Shown here: positions 46,943 to 58,879 of the stretch, one piece after another | Numbering within the stretch: position 1 is the stretch's first letter | Layout of the letters: the number at the start of each line of letters is the position of its first letter | Assembly (NCBI GenBank): GCA_963932465.1 | Contig: OZ010800.1 | Coordinates: 95,623,307 to 95,687,306 of the forward strand | Length of the DNA stretch: 64,000 nucleotides | DNA from: Maratus speciosus | Taxonomy: Eukaryota > Arthropoda > Arachnida > Araneae > Salticidae | Direction: 5' to 3' | Position numbers and translations under genes: made by a program | Notes under the pieces: generated by a model | The model's input: only the letters and a program-made list of their open reading frames with translations | Told to the model about the DNA's origin: nothing | The model's database searches: none

Positions 46943-48965
46943 TAGGGAGTTGTACCCGGGCTTCCCGAGTTACATTTTATAAGTGAAAACATTTTATTTT
47001 ATTTTATTATTGTATACTAATAATTTTTATGTGCAATAAATATTTTATATTGTCCACCAACATTAAAAAAGCATTTTACTTATGAAAAATATGAATTATA
47101 CATCAAATAATGTTTTGAAATTTATCAAAAGCGATATTTTTTTATTAGCCGCATGCTAAGTTATTTGATCAAGGTTTTGCTACTTACGGCATCTTTTTTT
47201 ATTCTGATAATTCAAGAGCTTACATGTCTGTTAAATTTCTGTTTTATTTATATTATTTATTTATTTATTCATAGGGAAGTTTTTTTAATGGATATTAGAC
47301 GTAAGAAAATGATGAACTCTTTATGTTGTTTTAAGGGCAAACGGATTAATCTTTCGTAATCGAGCTCCGCGTGATATAGAGAAATTAAAAAATATTTCAT
47401 GCTTTAAAATTGTTTTAAAACCATAGACAATCAGTAAACTGAGATGCACTTTGCAAACAAATTACATTTGAAAAAAAATATATTTGGGGATTTAAAAATT
47501 TAAATTGTACGATTAAAAATATGTTAGATTTGTGTTTAAAATTATTCTTTTATGTGTTTATAAAGGAAGTATTAATTTCGTTAATTTGTCTTTCACAAAT
47601 ACGTTAGATTTGTGTGTTTTTTAATATTATTCTTTTATCTGTTTATAAAGAAAGTACTAATTTCGTTATGCAAAAATAGTCACAAACAAATGCTGAACAA
47701 TGTTTGTTGCTTTATGAGCAAAATGTTTATTATTATTACGTATTGAAGCCGGCACGGGATAAGATAAACTTAAAAAAATCATGTTTAAAAATTATTTTAA
47801 AGAACATAATGAATCAGTCAATTAAAATTCAGTTTTTAAACAAATTGCATTTGAAAGTACATTTTTTTCCTTATGCGACGAAAATTGAAAATGTACGACA
47901 GTCAGAAGATTAAAAAATTGCATTAGCGAGAATTTCTAGACCGAAATTTGATCGTGAAGTGTTGCCATTCGCAAAATGACGTCAGCGTTGCGCACAGATA
48001 CGTTTGTCCTTTATAATATAGATACGTAATCTGTAAAATATAATAAAGATCAGTTATTATGATGAAGTTATATATTTAGTCTTTTATGCTTGGTATTCCG
48101 GAATGTTAAACAGCAAAATTTATTCCACTCTGACACGATCATAGAATTTTTTTTTCCCATGAAATCTAAACCCGACATCCTTTTCACCTTCTCAAAATTT
48201 ACATACGCACTTCTCGTATCCGTATTCATCATTTTTAAAAAAAATTGTATTTTGTTTTATCATTTTAAAATCATTTTAACTCAAAACGTGAAGTCACGAT
48301 TGTCAGCAACAACTTTTATGTGAACAGACGCACTCTTAACTTGAGATTCTAATCTCAGTACCGGAGAGTAAAAAATTCCGTAATTTATGTTTTTTAGATA
48401 CATTAGTGTTAAAATGTTTAGTTTTATCTAATAAAATGAACGTTTTCTTTTAAGTATGACTTCATTTTCACTTAAATATGAATTTCGCCAAGTGTGGGAA
48501 ATTTTGTATAAGTAGACATGCAGAAGAAAAAACAACATGGAAAATGTATGAGGAAAAATGCATGTTTCCAAAAGCTGTATGTCATTTTCCGTTCGAAATA
48601 TTATGCCCCAATGAGATTTTGCGCCACTAAACCCTATACAACAACTTTATCAACAATTTTGAATTTCGATTAGAAAATGGCATGAATAAAGTTAAATAAA
48701 CCTCATTATTTCTCTCTTGTCTGCAATAATGGAAACTATCTAATTTTCACCATTTTGAAGAAATTTCGTAAAATGCTTTTAAAATTAAAATATAAAAGTG
48801 GGGATATTTAAAAAAAATAGCTTGTGCGATCAAATCTTCAAATGAACAGCTTTCAATTAAAAAAAAATATTAGTAAAATTAGTTCAGCAGAAAAAACAGG
48901 GCAGATTACTAAAAAACACACTTGTGTTTTAAATATATAGATTATACAAAATTATGCAAATAATA
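46943..48965. repeat. 2-kb dispersed noncoding repeat, copy A
   Basis: It starts near CTAGGGAGTTGTACCCGGGC and matches the segment from 61981 to the right edge over about 2 kb with many substitutions and small indels. Shared landmarks include TTTTAAGGGC(A/G)AACGGATTAATC, ACAAACAAATGCTGAACAATGTTTGTTGC, GGCACGGGATAAGATAAACTT, GTGTTGCCATTCGCAAAATGACGTCAG and TTTATAATATAGATACGTAAT. The part up to the TATAATATAGAT end (about 48024) recurs alone nearby, so this may be the true element with duplicated flank. The frame at 48090-48323 is not credible as a gene. Confidence 0.75.
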
Positions 48966-49489
48966 TTATTTTGATAAAATTATAGAGTAAAATGTCACAA
49001 AGTGCATTAAAATTTTATTAGACGACAGATTTTAGGACAAAACTTGAGGAACATGATATTATTTTAAACTTCGAATTATTGCGAAGATCTTCTTTATTTG
49101 CATGTCTAACTCGACGAAGCAAATCTATCCAGGCGAGAATCATCAAGTTCTGTAATACAAATTGCTATTATTTGTATGCCACTTCTCTTTTATAAAAACA
49201 CTCTAAATGTTTGTAAAACATTGCGTTTTATCAATTTTTATTTCTATTATATTATTTTCAAAAGTGAAGAATTTTCACCTGTGAAGAATTTCAAAGCAAT
49301 TGGGGTGTGAAAATAATGCACTTCTACAAAACATATTTCGGTCTTAAGAATTAAAATATACGCTTTTTAACCATTTGGAAAAATGGTTATTGTCCTCGTC
49401 AGGGTAGGAAATCAAAAGCATATCTGAAGCTTTTTAGTCGCTTAATCCGCATTTTATTCGTTTTCTGATTAGCCTATACACTAACCTTT

Positions 49490-50484
49490 GCTTTCAACAG
49501 AGATGGGTACTTTTGTTGCCACTATGACAAAAAAGTAATAAAAACTACAAAAAAATTAGTAACTCAGAAACAAATTGAGATACAGCTTTCAAACAAATTG
49601 CATTTAAAAGTACATTTTTTTTTTTCTATACGACATTGTAAAAAGTAATATTGTGGGATGTTTAGAAGTTTAAGAATGAAATTTCATTTAAAATGGGTCG
49701 TCAGATTTCTTGGACAATGGAAAAGCCTTTCCCCGAACAGCCAATGAAATGCTTGGGTAAAACGTAAGTTTCAGATGGATAATGCGTACGAGTCGCAGGC
49801 GATTTTTGTCGCTTGCAATTTTTTCGTGTAATAACACTATTAATGTTTAATCCATGGCGCACGTAATGTATGATCAACTCCGTGCGATTTTTATGTCTTA
49901 AATTTTAGTCTTTGAAAAAATCATTTTCAAATGGTCGTTGTAATTTATTAAACTGCTTTTTTTTATTATTATTATAAATTGACGTCGTTTGCATCCGCTA
50001 AATCAATCCACTTTTATAATCCAGTCTTAAACTTCATCTATATTTAAGTATACATATGACGTCATTATAGCGGAATAACCGACGATATTGTTGACATAGC
50101 ACGTATTTTAGTTTCAACTTTTTTCAGGTTTTATGAGAAAATGGCAACAAAAAGATACAGTAATCTCCTGTTTCCGACTATTTTCTGTTTACTTTCAATA
50201 GAAATAGAGTACTTTTGTTGCTACGATTAGACGAGTAGTATTAAAAACTCCAAAAAAAATAATATCTCACAAATAAATTAAGATTCAGCTTTCAAACAAA
50301 TTGCATTTAAAAATACATTTTTTCCCCTATAAGACGGTGTAAAAATTGAAAATGTGCGATGTTTAAAAGTTTAAAAATTTGCTGTTGCGAAAATTGGAAA
50401 ACCGAAATTTCATCTTAAATTTCCAAGTGTTGCCATTCGCAGAATGACGTATGCGTTACGCACAGATATGTTTGTCCTTTATAA
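49490..50484. repeat. Two partial copies of the 2-kb repeat's 3' part
   Basis: Copies at about 49490-49690 and 50197-50484 share GAGTACTTTTGTTGC-like sequence and CAGCTTTCAAACAAATTGCATTTAAAA. The second continues through GTGTTGCCATTCGCAGAATGACGT to TTTGTCCTTTATAATATA, the end seen in copies A and B. It is cut there by the element at 50487. Between them lies AT-rich DNA without genes. Confidence 0.65.
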
Positions 50485-50486
50485 TA

Positions 50487-52187
50487 TAGTAAAGCGAGGA
50501 GAGTCTGCGCACATTTCAAAAGAATAATAATAAGAAATCTAAATATTAGTATTTTGCTAAACCATGCATGAATAATTTTGACTTCATTTGTTTTTTATGC
50601 ATTTCCATTGTTATTTTGTTGTTATACTGTAATTTAATAGAACAGCAATAATAAAACCAAGAAAAATATTTTGCGCAATCTCTCCTTACAGGGTAGGAGA
50701 GAACGCACACATGGGTAGGAGAGATTGCGCACATAGGTAGAAGAGATTGTTATTAATAATAACTACAATTAAATTGTTAACAATAATAATTACACTTAAT
50801 CGACATTGTTGAAAGGTTTTTGTGAGTAAATATTATTGTATTAGGGGTGAATATTTCAACCAAATGTTTTAAATAATAAATAAAAGAAAGAATTTTAACA
50901 ACAGTTAAAAAATTTTATTTAAGAAGATTAAAATATCAGAAAAAGAAAGCCCTACTAAGATTACAAAATAACATTAATTTAGTTGATAAAATGTTTAACT
51001 TGAAAATTACTTCATTTCCATTTCCACAGTTTCATTGTATTTTGTTTGCTAACCGAAGTTGTCGTCGTCCACAATCGATGCACTTATTGTTGTAAATCGT
51101 GCACCTTTCGTGCAATCACCTGCAACAAGCAATACATTGAATCTAGTCAGTTGTCGAAGTTGTCTCCTGGTACAGTTCCAGCCATTCAGTGCACTCATCC
51201 TCATTGACCTTCGGTTTTTTTCCTTGAGTTTTTTTTATCCCACTTTTTGTGGAAGCACCTTATCATCAGCTGTTTTTTTTTTAAATTGTAGTGGCATCCT
51301 TCTTAAGTCATTTTTTCATATATTTTGTGGATTAGTAACATTAGATGCACTCTGTTTCCTTTTGATTTCGATGGCATTTCACTACTTGGAATGGGTGAAA
51401 GCTTTTCCAAAACATTGTATTAGAAAATTTATTTTACTTAATAAAATTAATTTATTAGCAAATTAATTGCTCATAAATTTAAAAAATATATATAAATATT
51501 TAACTAAATTATTAACAAATATATTATTAATTTATTAAAAAAAATAATTACATAAAATTTATTTAATAACAACTGTATTATTTATTTAATAATACAATTT
51601 TTATCTGCAAAATTATTTTTTTGCAAATTAATTTGTTGCCAAATTTAGTTTTGATAATTATGTGTTTTCCCGAAATTATTTCAAAATTGATTCATTCATA
51701 TGTTTTACACGTAATTTGCAATTCATACAAATTTATCAATAAGCTGTGTAATCTCTCCTAGCACTTAAACTTATGGAAAAATGCGCCATCTGTCCTAAAT
51801 AGCAGATGCGCAAACTCTCCTATTTTTGTAGGAGAGATTGCGCGACCTTTTATTTAAATATGACCGCTTCTAAAATGAATTTTTTGTGTTCACATACTTA
51901 GCCCAGGTTAGTAGTTTATAAGAAATTGTTTACGTTCAAAATATTTTGAATTAGTGACGTTCTATAAAAATTCTGACGAAAAGCTATGAAAATTCAAGCA
52001 CTTACTTTGGAAAAACAAAACAAAATGGCACTGCTTTATCCAAAACGCTTGGAACAATCAATATGCACATTCATGTAGACGCTGCACTAATTCTGCTGTA
52101 CAACTACCTGGAGTCGCTGGGCGCGCACTCTACTCCTTCCCGTCGAACGCAATCTCTCCTACCGCGCGAACTCTCCTCGCGTTACTA
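50487..52187. mobile_element. TA-inserted element with GGAGAGATTGCGC boxes
   Basis: Inverted ends TAGTAAAGCGAGGAGAGT and (reversed) TAGTAACGCGAGGAGAGT are flanked by TA (50485-50486, 52188-52189). The sequence broken by the insertion, CTTTATAATATAGAT, is intact in the repeat copies at about 48012 and 63065, which gives an empty-site comparison inside the window. Variants of GGAGAGATTGCGCA occur in both orientations near both ends (about 50497, 50675, 50692, 50716, 51750, 51805, 51830, 52150, 52168) and look like subterminal protein-binding sites. A minus-strand transposase remnant (51062-51205) suggests a decayed pogo-like element of 1701 bp. Confidence 0.8.
51062..51205 (-). pseudogene. Transposase C-terminal zinc-finger remnant
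   Basis: The minus strand reads DEDECTEWLELYQETTSTTD, then IQCIACC, LHERC and CIDCG, separated by two in-frame stops. The spacing resembles the Cys/His-rich C-terminal finger found in many arthropod pogo-type transposases (C..C.E.Y....WIQC..C..W.H..C......C..C). The rest of the gene was not found. The plus-strand frame over the same place (51059-51466) is a shadow. Confidence 0.45.
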
Positions 52188-52189
52188 TA

Positions 52190-52775
52190 TAGATAGTTTT
52201 CAACATTATCAGGTATGTCCTTGGTGCGCAACAAGAATATCACTTGTTTCTTGCTTTGGGGAATTTTTTTTATCTAAATTAAGCACCTTATGCAGGCATA
52301 AGATTTGCATTTGGATTTTAAGAGCTTTCAAATTGATGTTGAAAAATAAAATTAAATGTTTTTAATTCTATATCAAAGTTCCATATCAAAATAAACTATA
52401 CTTACTTTATTTCAATCGACAGTCAAATAGTAACAGTTTATAAATATTTCTATAGTTATATAAACATATGAATTTTTTAATTATGATGTGATTTTGTAGT
52501 GATTGTTGTAACAATAGAAATTAAGTATTTAACCAAATTATATTTTTATTCCTATTTATTTCCTTTATTTTTACTATTCTAAGTTTATCAATACACATGT
52601 AGAAAGAAAATAATTATTCTACATTTGGGATATGGAAACTTATAACATAACAATACAATTTTGTTAAAGAGTAACAGAGAAAATTTATTGTTAGAAACTA
52701 CTAGTTGAGAGACCACTTTCTAAATATTTAGATTTAAATTTATTTGGATTTTGGAATTGTTATTGTGGGAAAGCC
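52190..52775. other. AT-rich noncoding DNA
   Basis: No gene, exon or repeat boundary recognised; the frame ending at 52365 begins inside the preceding element. Confidence 0.35.
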
Positions 52776-52986
52776 TTAACCCCTTGAGGGGCAAGCAATT
52801 ACGTTTGTGAAATACTGAATTCCCACCGGAATCTTTGAAAAATTCTATTTCAAAATAAGTAAAAGCAATTTTACGGCTTTTTTCCACCAAAGTTAGAAAA
52901 GTAAAATTTAATAAAAATTTTCTGGTGTAAAACTTCATTAATCGTAGATGGTTTATAATATACACCGGTGCCCCTCAAGGGGTTAA
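52776..52986. mobile_element. TTAA-flanked MITE, 211 bp
   Basis: TTAA at 52776-52779 and 52983-52986 bounds inverted ends TTAACCCCTTGAGGGGCA and (reversed) TTAACCCCTTGAGGGGCA, an exact match. The end itself is palindromic (CCCCTTGAGGGG). It lies at the 3' side of the candidate exon 52987-53113 and truncates its open frame. Confidence 0.85.
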
Positions 52987-53113
52987 TAGCTTTCCCTGCG
53001 TGCCTCTTGATGTAGTGTCTACCGCTTGCAGCGCCATCAACTTCTACGTGACTACCAACCAAAACGCCCTCTTCAAGTTTATTTTCTTTCCCCATGAAGT
53101 AGTCAGCGAGCAT
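52987..53113 (-). CDS. Candidate first coding exon, minus strand
   Basis: From an ATG at 53111-53113 the minus strand is open through MLADYFMGKENKLEEGVLVG, then HVEVDGAASGRHYIKRHAGK, up to the TTAA MITE. Base composition is balanced, unlike the AT-rich surroundings. Possible donors G|GTAGTC (about 53051) and G|GTAGAC (about 53018) are weak, but both leave one base, the phase needed by the candidate exon at 43938-43996. The upstream 150 bp look promoter-like. No protein family is recognised. It could instead be part of an unrecognised retroelement. Confidence 0.32.
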
Positions 53114-53260
53114 GCGTACTAGAGAGACACTTCTGGTCGAAAGACGCTCATTGTGAGCGGGGAAAAAACTAGAACTGAACTGAATACAGTTGAACGACGG
53201 AGTAGAACGATGGTGTGCGCGTTATGAGAATGTTGTGATGTGCGCGGGAAGTAAGACCTC
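53114..53260 (-). promoter_or_regulatory. Promoter/5' UTR-like stretch with a small uORF
   Basis: Read on the minus strand, GC-richer DNA (CTTCCCGCGCACATCAC, ACGCGCACACC) leads to TGTATTCAGTTCAGTT, which contains the arthropod initiator-like TCAGTT. About 50 bp later CACAATGAGCG starts a 10-codon frame (MSVFRPEVSL) that stops just before the ATG at 53113. No TATA box is evident. Support comes only from composition and motif order. Confidence 0.27.
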
Positions 53261-53945
53261 TGAATATGTGTAGTAACTTTAATTTAAGAAGGGTAAAGCT
53301 GTGTTTGCGAAGTGGTAATCTGTGATCTATTGAGATGTCAATATTAATAATGTAAATAACTCATTTTCTACATTGTTAATTTGTAAATATAATTCACTTT
53401 AAAAGTTGCCGGTGTCGGGATCAAGTTTATATTTGTGTTATTCTCATTTAATGTGTTATTACAAGCCCTGAGTTTCTACATTATTATATATATTTTTTTT
53501 CTTAATACTTTCGATAGGCAAAAATACTTTCTTATATAATTAAAAATTAAGAAATTTTTTAAATTACTATGTAATTATTTTTATCCTCAGCCAATATTTT
53601 CCTCATTAATAAAGAAACAAACTGTGATATTTTCTGAGCTTATACTTTTGTTATGATAATATTATTATTCCTACTACTAAAGTATACTATGAATTACTAT
53701 TTACATTGAGAATTTCTAGTTATATTGTGAATTGTTATTATTATTAATTGAAAATTTTTATGTTATTTATTTATATTATTGAGAGACGTACTATTTATTA
53801 GTTATTATTGGAAAGAAAAATTACAATTATGCTTGAAAAGTCTTATATTTACTACTTAGATAAATTTGAAAAAAAATTTACTTAAAGATGATGGGTCCCA
53901 TTTAAAATGAAAAAGAGCTCAAGAAGGTAATTTGATAAACAAACC
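53261..53945. other. AT-rich noncoding DNA
   Basis: No gene or repeat boundary recognised. Confidence 0.35.
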
Positions 53946-54178
53946 TTAACCCATTAACCGCCAAAACTATAAGGTTGAAATTTTCAATTTTTTACCTGAA
54001 CGTTGTTTGCCACCACAAACTCTGAAGGATATTTTTCGCTTTATATGATCTCCAAATTTTACGTCTTTAAGTAAGGCCAATTTTTAAATTCAAAAAGAGT
54101 GGTGGGTATGTAAATAACTTAAATATGTGTATTTATTTTGACCGTTGCGTGAACGCAACACCAGCGGGTAATGGGTTA
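53946..54178. mobile_element. TTAA-type MITE, ~233 bp
   Basis: The left end TTAACCCATTAACCGCC and the right end (reversed) CTAACCCATTACCCGCTGG are inverted copies. The right target reads CTAA/TTAG, so one base of the TTAA has changed or the boundary is off. No coding sequence. Confidence 0.65.
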
Positions 54179-54328
54179 GGAGTAGTTGAGTAACTGCCAG
54201 AAACTTGTTTATTATATAAAAAATTACTATATTTATGATCTATTCTTATCAAATCCAAATAAAAAGTGACTAAAAATAACTTAACGTTATTGTGTTTAAA
54301 AAGAGTAATGAGAAATTGTATTTCTAAT

Positions 54329-55080
54329 TTAAGGGGTCTTGTACCTTTTAAATGCGTTTAAAATTAACGAAAAATTTCAAAGTTTGAATTACTCTATCTT
54401 CAAAACCTTTTTATGTATAAACATGAAATTTTGGATATTGATTAAACAGATTGTGCTTTGTAATATACTACCATTAGAAATTTATTAGCCTTTTACAGAA
54501 TTTGTGTATTGTTGATATCAAAATAGCTCTTTTTTTACTCGAGAGGTCATTGAGCGCATGATATCTTGAAGAAGTATGCATGGATTGTCATGAAATTTGG
54601 CAAAGATACTAAACAAATATGTGTGTATAAAATGAACTACTTTTATGTATTTACAATGGTAATATTTTTAGATATGACTATTTTTATTCATTACAGATAT
54701 ATATATATATATATTTTTTTTTTAACAAAAATATTTTTTATATAGTTAATGAAATAATTTTGGCCTAAGAGTAGTTCATTTTAAACACACATATATGTTT
54801 AGTATCTTTAACAAATTTCATGACAATCTATACATACTTTCTCAAGATATGCGCGCAATGACTTATGGAGTTAAAAAAAAGAGCTATTTTGATTTCAACA
54901 ATGCACATATTCTGTAAAAGACTAATAAATATCTCATGATAGCATATTACAAAGGACAATCTGTTTAATCAATATTCAAATTTCATGTTTATACATAAAA
55001 AGGTTTTGATGATAGACTAATTCAAACTTTGAATTTTTTCGATAAATTTCATCGCGTTAGGAAGCTACAGGCCTCCTTAA
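54329..55080. mobile_element. Giant-palindrome TTAA element, 752 bp
   Basis: TTAA at 54329-54332 and 55077-55080 bounds two arms of about 370 bp that mirror each other across a (TA)n-containing centre near 54700. Paired landmarks are TTTCAAAGTTTGAATTA against TTCAAAGTTTGAATTAG, TTATGTATAAACATGAAATTT on both arms, CAGATTGT, ATCAAAATAGCTCTTTTTTT, TCATGAAATTTG and ATGAACTACT. Ends start TTAAGGGGTCTTGTA and TTAAGGAGGCCTGTA. A transcript through it would form a very long hairpin. No coding sequence. Confidence 0.88.
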
Positions 55081-56600
55081 AGAAAACAGTTACCGTATCA
55101 CATTAGTCGGCTAAAATTGAGAAAATTTTTATTGCAGTCTTATAGAACTTTTTATTTAGAAGGAAGATATCAATTATTTTTGGAACTCACTGAGACTACT
55201 TACTGACTGTTACTTACTTAGAGACTGATTAAGTTAATGGAACTTAAAAATTTTTTTCCAATTAAATTAAGTAAAATTTTGAAACTTTACTAACTTAAAA
55301 AAAAAAAAAAGATAAAGTAAAACTCTGCTTTGTTGCTAAAGTAAATGTAAATAATTTACTAAATTTCCATAAAACAGAGAAAAGTTTTATTGTTATTACT
55401 ATTATGCTTTTATACATATTACTTATTATTGTTATTATATTTTCTCCTTTGCACTTACAAATGGTAAGTGATATTGTAACCATTATTTGTACTCTTTTAC
55501 AGGGGAAAAAAATGCTCCCAGCTATTTTCTTAGTTTTTACTTTCCTTTTTCATCTCTTCGTTGACAGTTTCTAAATTGTTATTATTCAAAATTCAAATTT
55601 CAAAATTATTAAAGCTATGTTGTCTGAACTTGTTGTTTTACTTTACTATCAAATTCATCCAAAATCTTTGAGAAGAGGGATAATATTACAAAATTTAAAA
55701 TTTTTTTCGCCAATGTTATTTTTATTCTATATAAATTTTCCTTTTGATAATATTCAATATATTACACCGGCTTATTAAATTAAAACTGTTTTTTCAAACT
55801 AATCTATCAATCTCCATATGTAAAGGTATAAGATCTTAATCCACTTAATAATATTTATTCCAAATCTCTTAAATCTAAAATTGGCGCTAACTACTTATGT
55901 TGCTTAAATAAAACCCTTTTATAATTTAAATCACTATTAAAATCGCTATTATTTCCGGGAATATCAAACCCCTCTAAATTCTTTATTAAATTGCTAAAAT
56001 GTCATAATTCATAAATTAGCCCGTTCTAAAAACCCTATTTATTTAAAATGATTCTTTTATTAAAATATCAAGGTGTCTATTATAATATTTTATTGCTTTA
56101 ATATTCTAATTTTTATTCCGCTTCGATAAATTCATTTTTAGGTGAGTTCGTAATTATATAAATACGAAGCACCTATAATGGTTGTACAGTCCGTCTGTCT
56201 GTCTGTCCGCCCGCAAATAACAAAGCAAAAACTACCCAACCGAATGATCTGAAATTTTAAATATATAATTGTTGTAAAATTTTGTCGAGTCATTTTAAAT
56301 TTTATGAAATTCTGATGTATAGTTTAATTACAGGGACAGTCAAAAGTTTCCCGTTACTTGACGGCCAGTAGGAAAAAAGAAAAGTGCATTTTAATGATGT
56401 TACAGACTATGCACTTATGAAGTGCAAAAAAATATACATTCAGTACAATATGGGGTGCACACAATATTTTTAAAACTAGTTATAGTACGAATGCACCTCA
56501 TTTGCCACGTTTGACGAGCAATTTCCAACTTGTTCTTTTCTGTTAAAATTATCGTCTGGCAATCTAAACTCTAATTTTATCCAGCGCTCTCGACCGCAGT

Positions 56601-56632
<32 letters not shown>

Positions 56633-56660
56633 TATTTACACATTGTGTACCTGATTCAAG
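55081..56660. other. AT-rich noncoding DNA
   Basis: Includes a GTCTGTCTGTCTGTCC stretch at about 56191-56207 preceded by GGTTGTACAGTCC and followed by AAATTTTAAATATATAATTG, similar in style to the left end of the satellite unit at 23800. A T run of about 32 lies at 56600-56631. No gene is supported. Confidence 0.4.
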
Positions 56661-57190
56661 AATAGGGTAATTCCGGGATTTATGCCGCACATTTTTTTTT
56701 TATTTGTGCATAAAGTCCCATGGAGGACATAAAATAAAAAAAAAAATCATGTTGTGCTATTTAATGTTAAATATACAACGCGTGTATTGCGACAAAAAAA
56801 TTCAAAACAAATTATTAATATTTTTTAACATTTTTTTCAAAAACATTACACTGCGGCGCGTCACCCGTACATTCAGGCTGAGACGCCGCACTTACGCGGT
56901 AGTTATGCCGCGTTTGTAATAAGAACAGAATAAAGTTATAAATAAAAATATTTAAAAAAATATTCATATCTGGACTATAATTATGGATGTAATAACAAAA
57001 TGAAACTAAATAAGTACAATGAAACGTATTAGTAGATTCAAATTAATAACTTTTGCCTACTTTCACTATTAAAATTATCGACATTTTTTTTTACATTAAA
57101 TTTTAATTGTTATTTCAGCAACAACGTAACATCAACGTTTTAGAAAGGGAAAAGAAAAAAAAGTAAAATTGTGTTTACATAATTTATCAG

Positions 57191-57398
57191 TTAAAACTTT
57201 CGGGACTGGTGGCTTTTACACAAATTTTATTCGGTTGGTACCACTTTTTTAAAAGAAGTTAGCTTTACTTAAATATTCATGAAAATGCTCCAATTAAACA
57301 AAGCAAATATTACTTTTCTGTTTTACTGGTGCCAGAAACAAATTTTGTAAGCTCTTTATGAAGGTGCTTATATGCACCTATGGTCCCGAATGGGTTAA
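57191..57398. mobile_element. TTAA-flanked MITE, 208 bp
   Basis: TTAA at 57191-57194 and 57395-57398. Ends TTAAAACTTTCGGGACTGG and (reversed) TTAACCCATTCGGGACCAT are inverted copies with mismatches. The right TTAA is also the left TTAA of the next element. Confidence 0.6.
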
Positions 57399-58142
57399 GG
57401 GGGTCCGGGACACAAAAATCTTCAAATTTTGCAAAAACTTTTATCTCATAAAAAAAATTTCTGTTTTTTTTTTTTTGTTGTTGTTGTTTTTTTCATGCTT
57501 AAAACGACATTTAAATCGTGTTTCTATCTGAATTAGAACAAAAAATATTAATTTTTTCGTTTTGGTTTGTTTTCATAATCTAGCTTTCAAGCAATGGCTG
57601 TCATGGAAACGACTTCTTGTAAAAATGGATTTTTCTTTATGATAGGTTTTTTCACCATTTCACATATTTAAATTCTTATAACTCGAGAACCGTTAAAGAT
57701 AAAGGGTTCAAACTTGGGACATACCTTTTTCAACTGTTTTACTTTAATTTTGATTCAGCATATTTGGAAAAATATTTACTTTTGAAAATATGATTTTTTT
57801 TTTTTTAAGTTGCACCACTTTTTTCTAATTTTTTTCGTTAAATATTTTTAATTTTTTTATAAATTAATGTTTTTAAAAATGCTGAATCAAAATTAAAACT
57901 TATGTATTTCTGTTTATTTAAACGAAAAAAAAATTAAATTATATAAATAATATTTCGAGTTACAACGATTTATAATTACCCCACTTTTTTGCTAAATTTT
58001 AAATTTAAATAAAAAAAAAAGATATGAGAAGTTTTATCATGTGATTTTGTTTACAAATAATAAGGTGAACCTTCACAAAAAAATTCAGAATTTTAACTCA
58101 ATAAATAAAAATTATTTTAAAATGTGTCCCGGACCCCCTTAA
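57395..58142. mobile_element. TTAA-flanked MITE, 748 bp
   Basis: TTAA at 57395-57398 and 58139-58142 bounds exact 20-bp inverted ends TTAAGGGGGTCCGGGACACA. Inside, TTTAATTTTGATTCAGCAT and ATGCTGAATCAAAATTAAAA form another inverted pair around a T/A-rich centre, so it is partly palindromic. It is not coding. Its ends resemble those of the 54329-55080 element, suggesting related families. Confidence 0.88.
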
Positions 58143-58879
58143 GAGATCGACTTCAATCTACAGAAAAAGTGTCGAAAAAGTACGGTATTTGTGTAACTAC
58201 ATTTAAACACATGATGAAACGAAGCCAATTGCACATCCTCTTTTTTGGAGTAGTTTGCAAAGAACGTTTGCGTTACGCGTAATCCAATTTTTCATTATTA
58301 TCATCTTGACTTGCATCTTTCTTGCCCATCTTACTTTTTATTTTCCCCTTTTTCTCCTTTGGTTTTAGTAAACTTGATAACATGCCTAACATGGTTAGTC
58401 TGTACAAAAAGAAAATGAAAAGTTAATAACACTTAATCATCCTGTACAAAAGAAACTGCGGCATGAATACCGGAATTGCAGTGCGACATATATCCCATTT
58501 TGAATGGTGCAGACGTCGGCAATCACATGATTACCTGCCATCACTAAGAAGAATTACGTAATCATACACACAGTGCTCTATACAAACGCTATACTTAGTT
58601 TTGACTTCGAAATCATGCATGCATTTAGTAATTAGTGTATGAAAAGTATTTAAACATAACGTGTTTAAAAGTTTGGACAGTGAAATCATGCACTTACGTC
58701 AAATTAGGGATTATACTTCTACAAGGAAACATCGAAATGAGATTCACGCTATGCACTGGTTAAAATAATCTCATTGCGCATCTATACTGTGCGTTTGACG
58801 ACCATCTATGGATAATTACAAGAAATAGAAGCGGTGCAGCATCTATCCCGTATGCGGCGACTCTCCCGGAGTTACCCTA

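Larger units (their letters stand above)
56665..58877. mobile_element. TA-inserted pogo-like relic hosting two TTAA MITEs
   Basis: Inverted ends GGGTAATTCCGGGA and (reversed) GGGTAACTCCGGGA are flanked by TA (56663-56664, 58878-58879). Subterminal boxes such as TATGCCGCAC (56682), CACTGCGGCG, GACGCCGCAC (56883), TATGCCGCG and GATGCTGCACC (reversed, near 58835) repeat near both ends. On the plus strand at 58146-58240 a frame reads STEKVSKKYGICVTTFKHMM, like the helix-turn-helix of pogo/psq-type proteins. It lies directly right of two TTAA MITEs (57191-58142) that interrupt the element. Total length is 2213 bp including the insertions. Confidence 0.6.

Noticed and set aside
51059..51466. 135-codon plus-strand frame
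   Set aside because: It lies opposite a minus-strand transposase zinc-finger remnant and has no features of its own.
52063..52365. 100-codon plus-strand frame
   Set aside because: It spans the right end of the 50487-52187 element and continues into flank; no domain.
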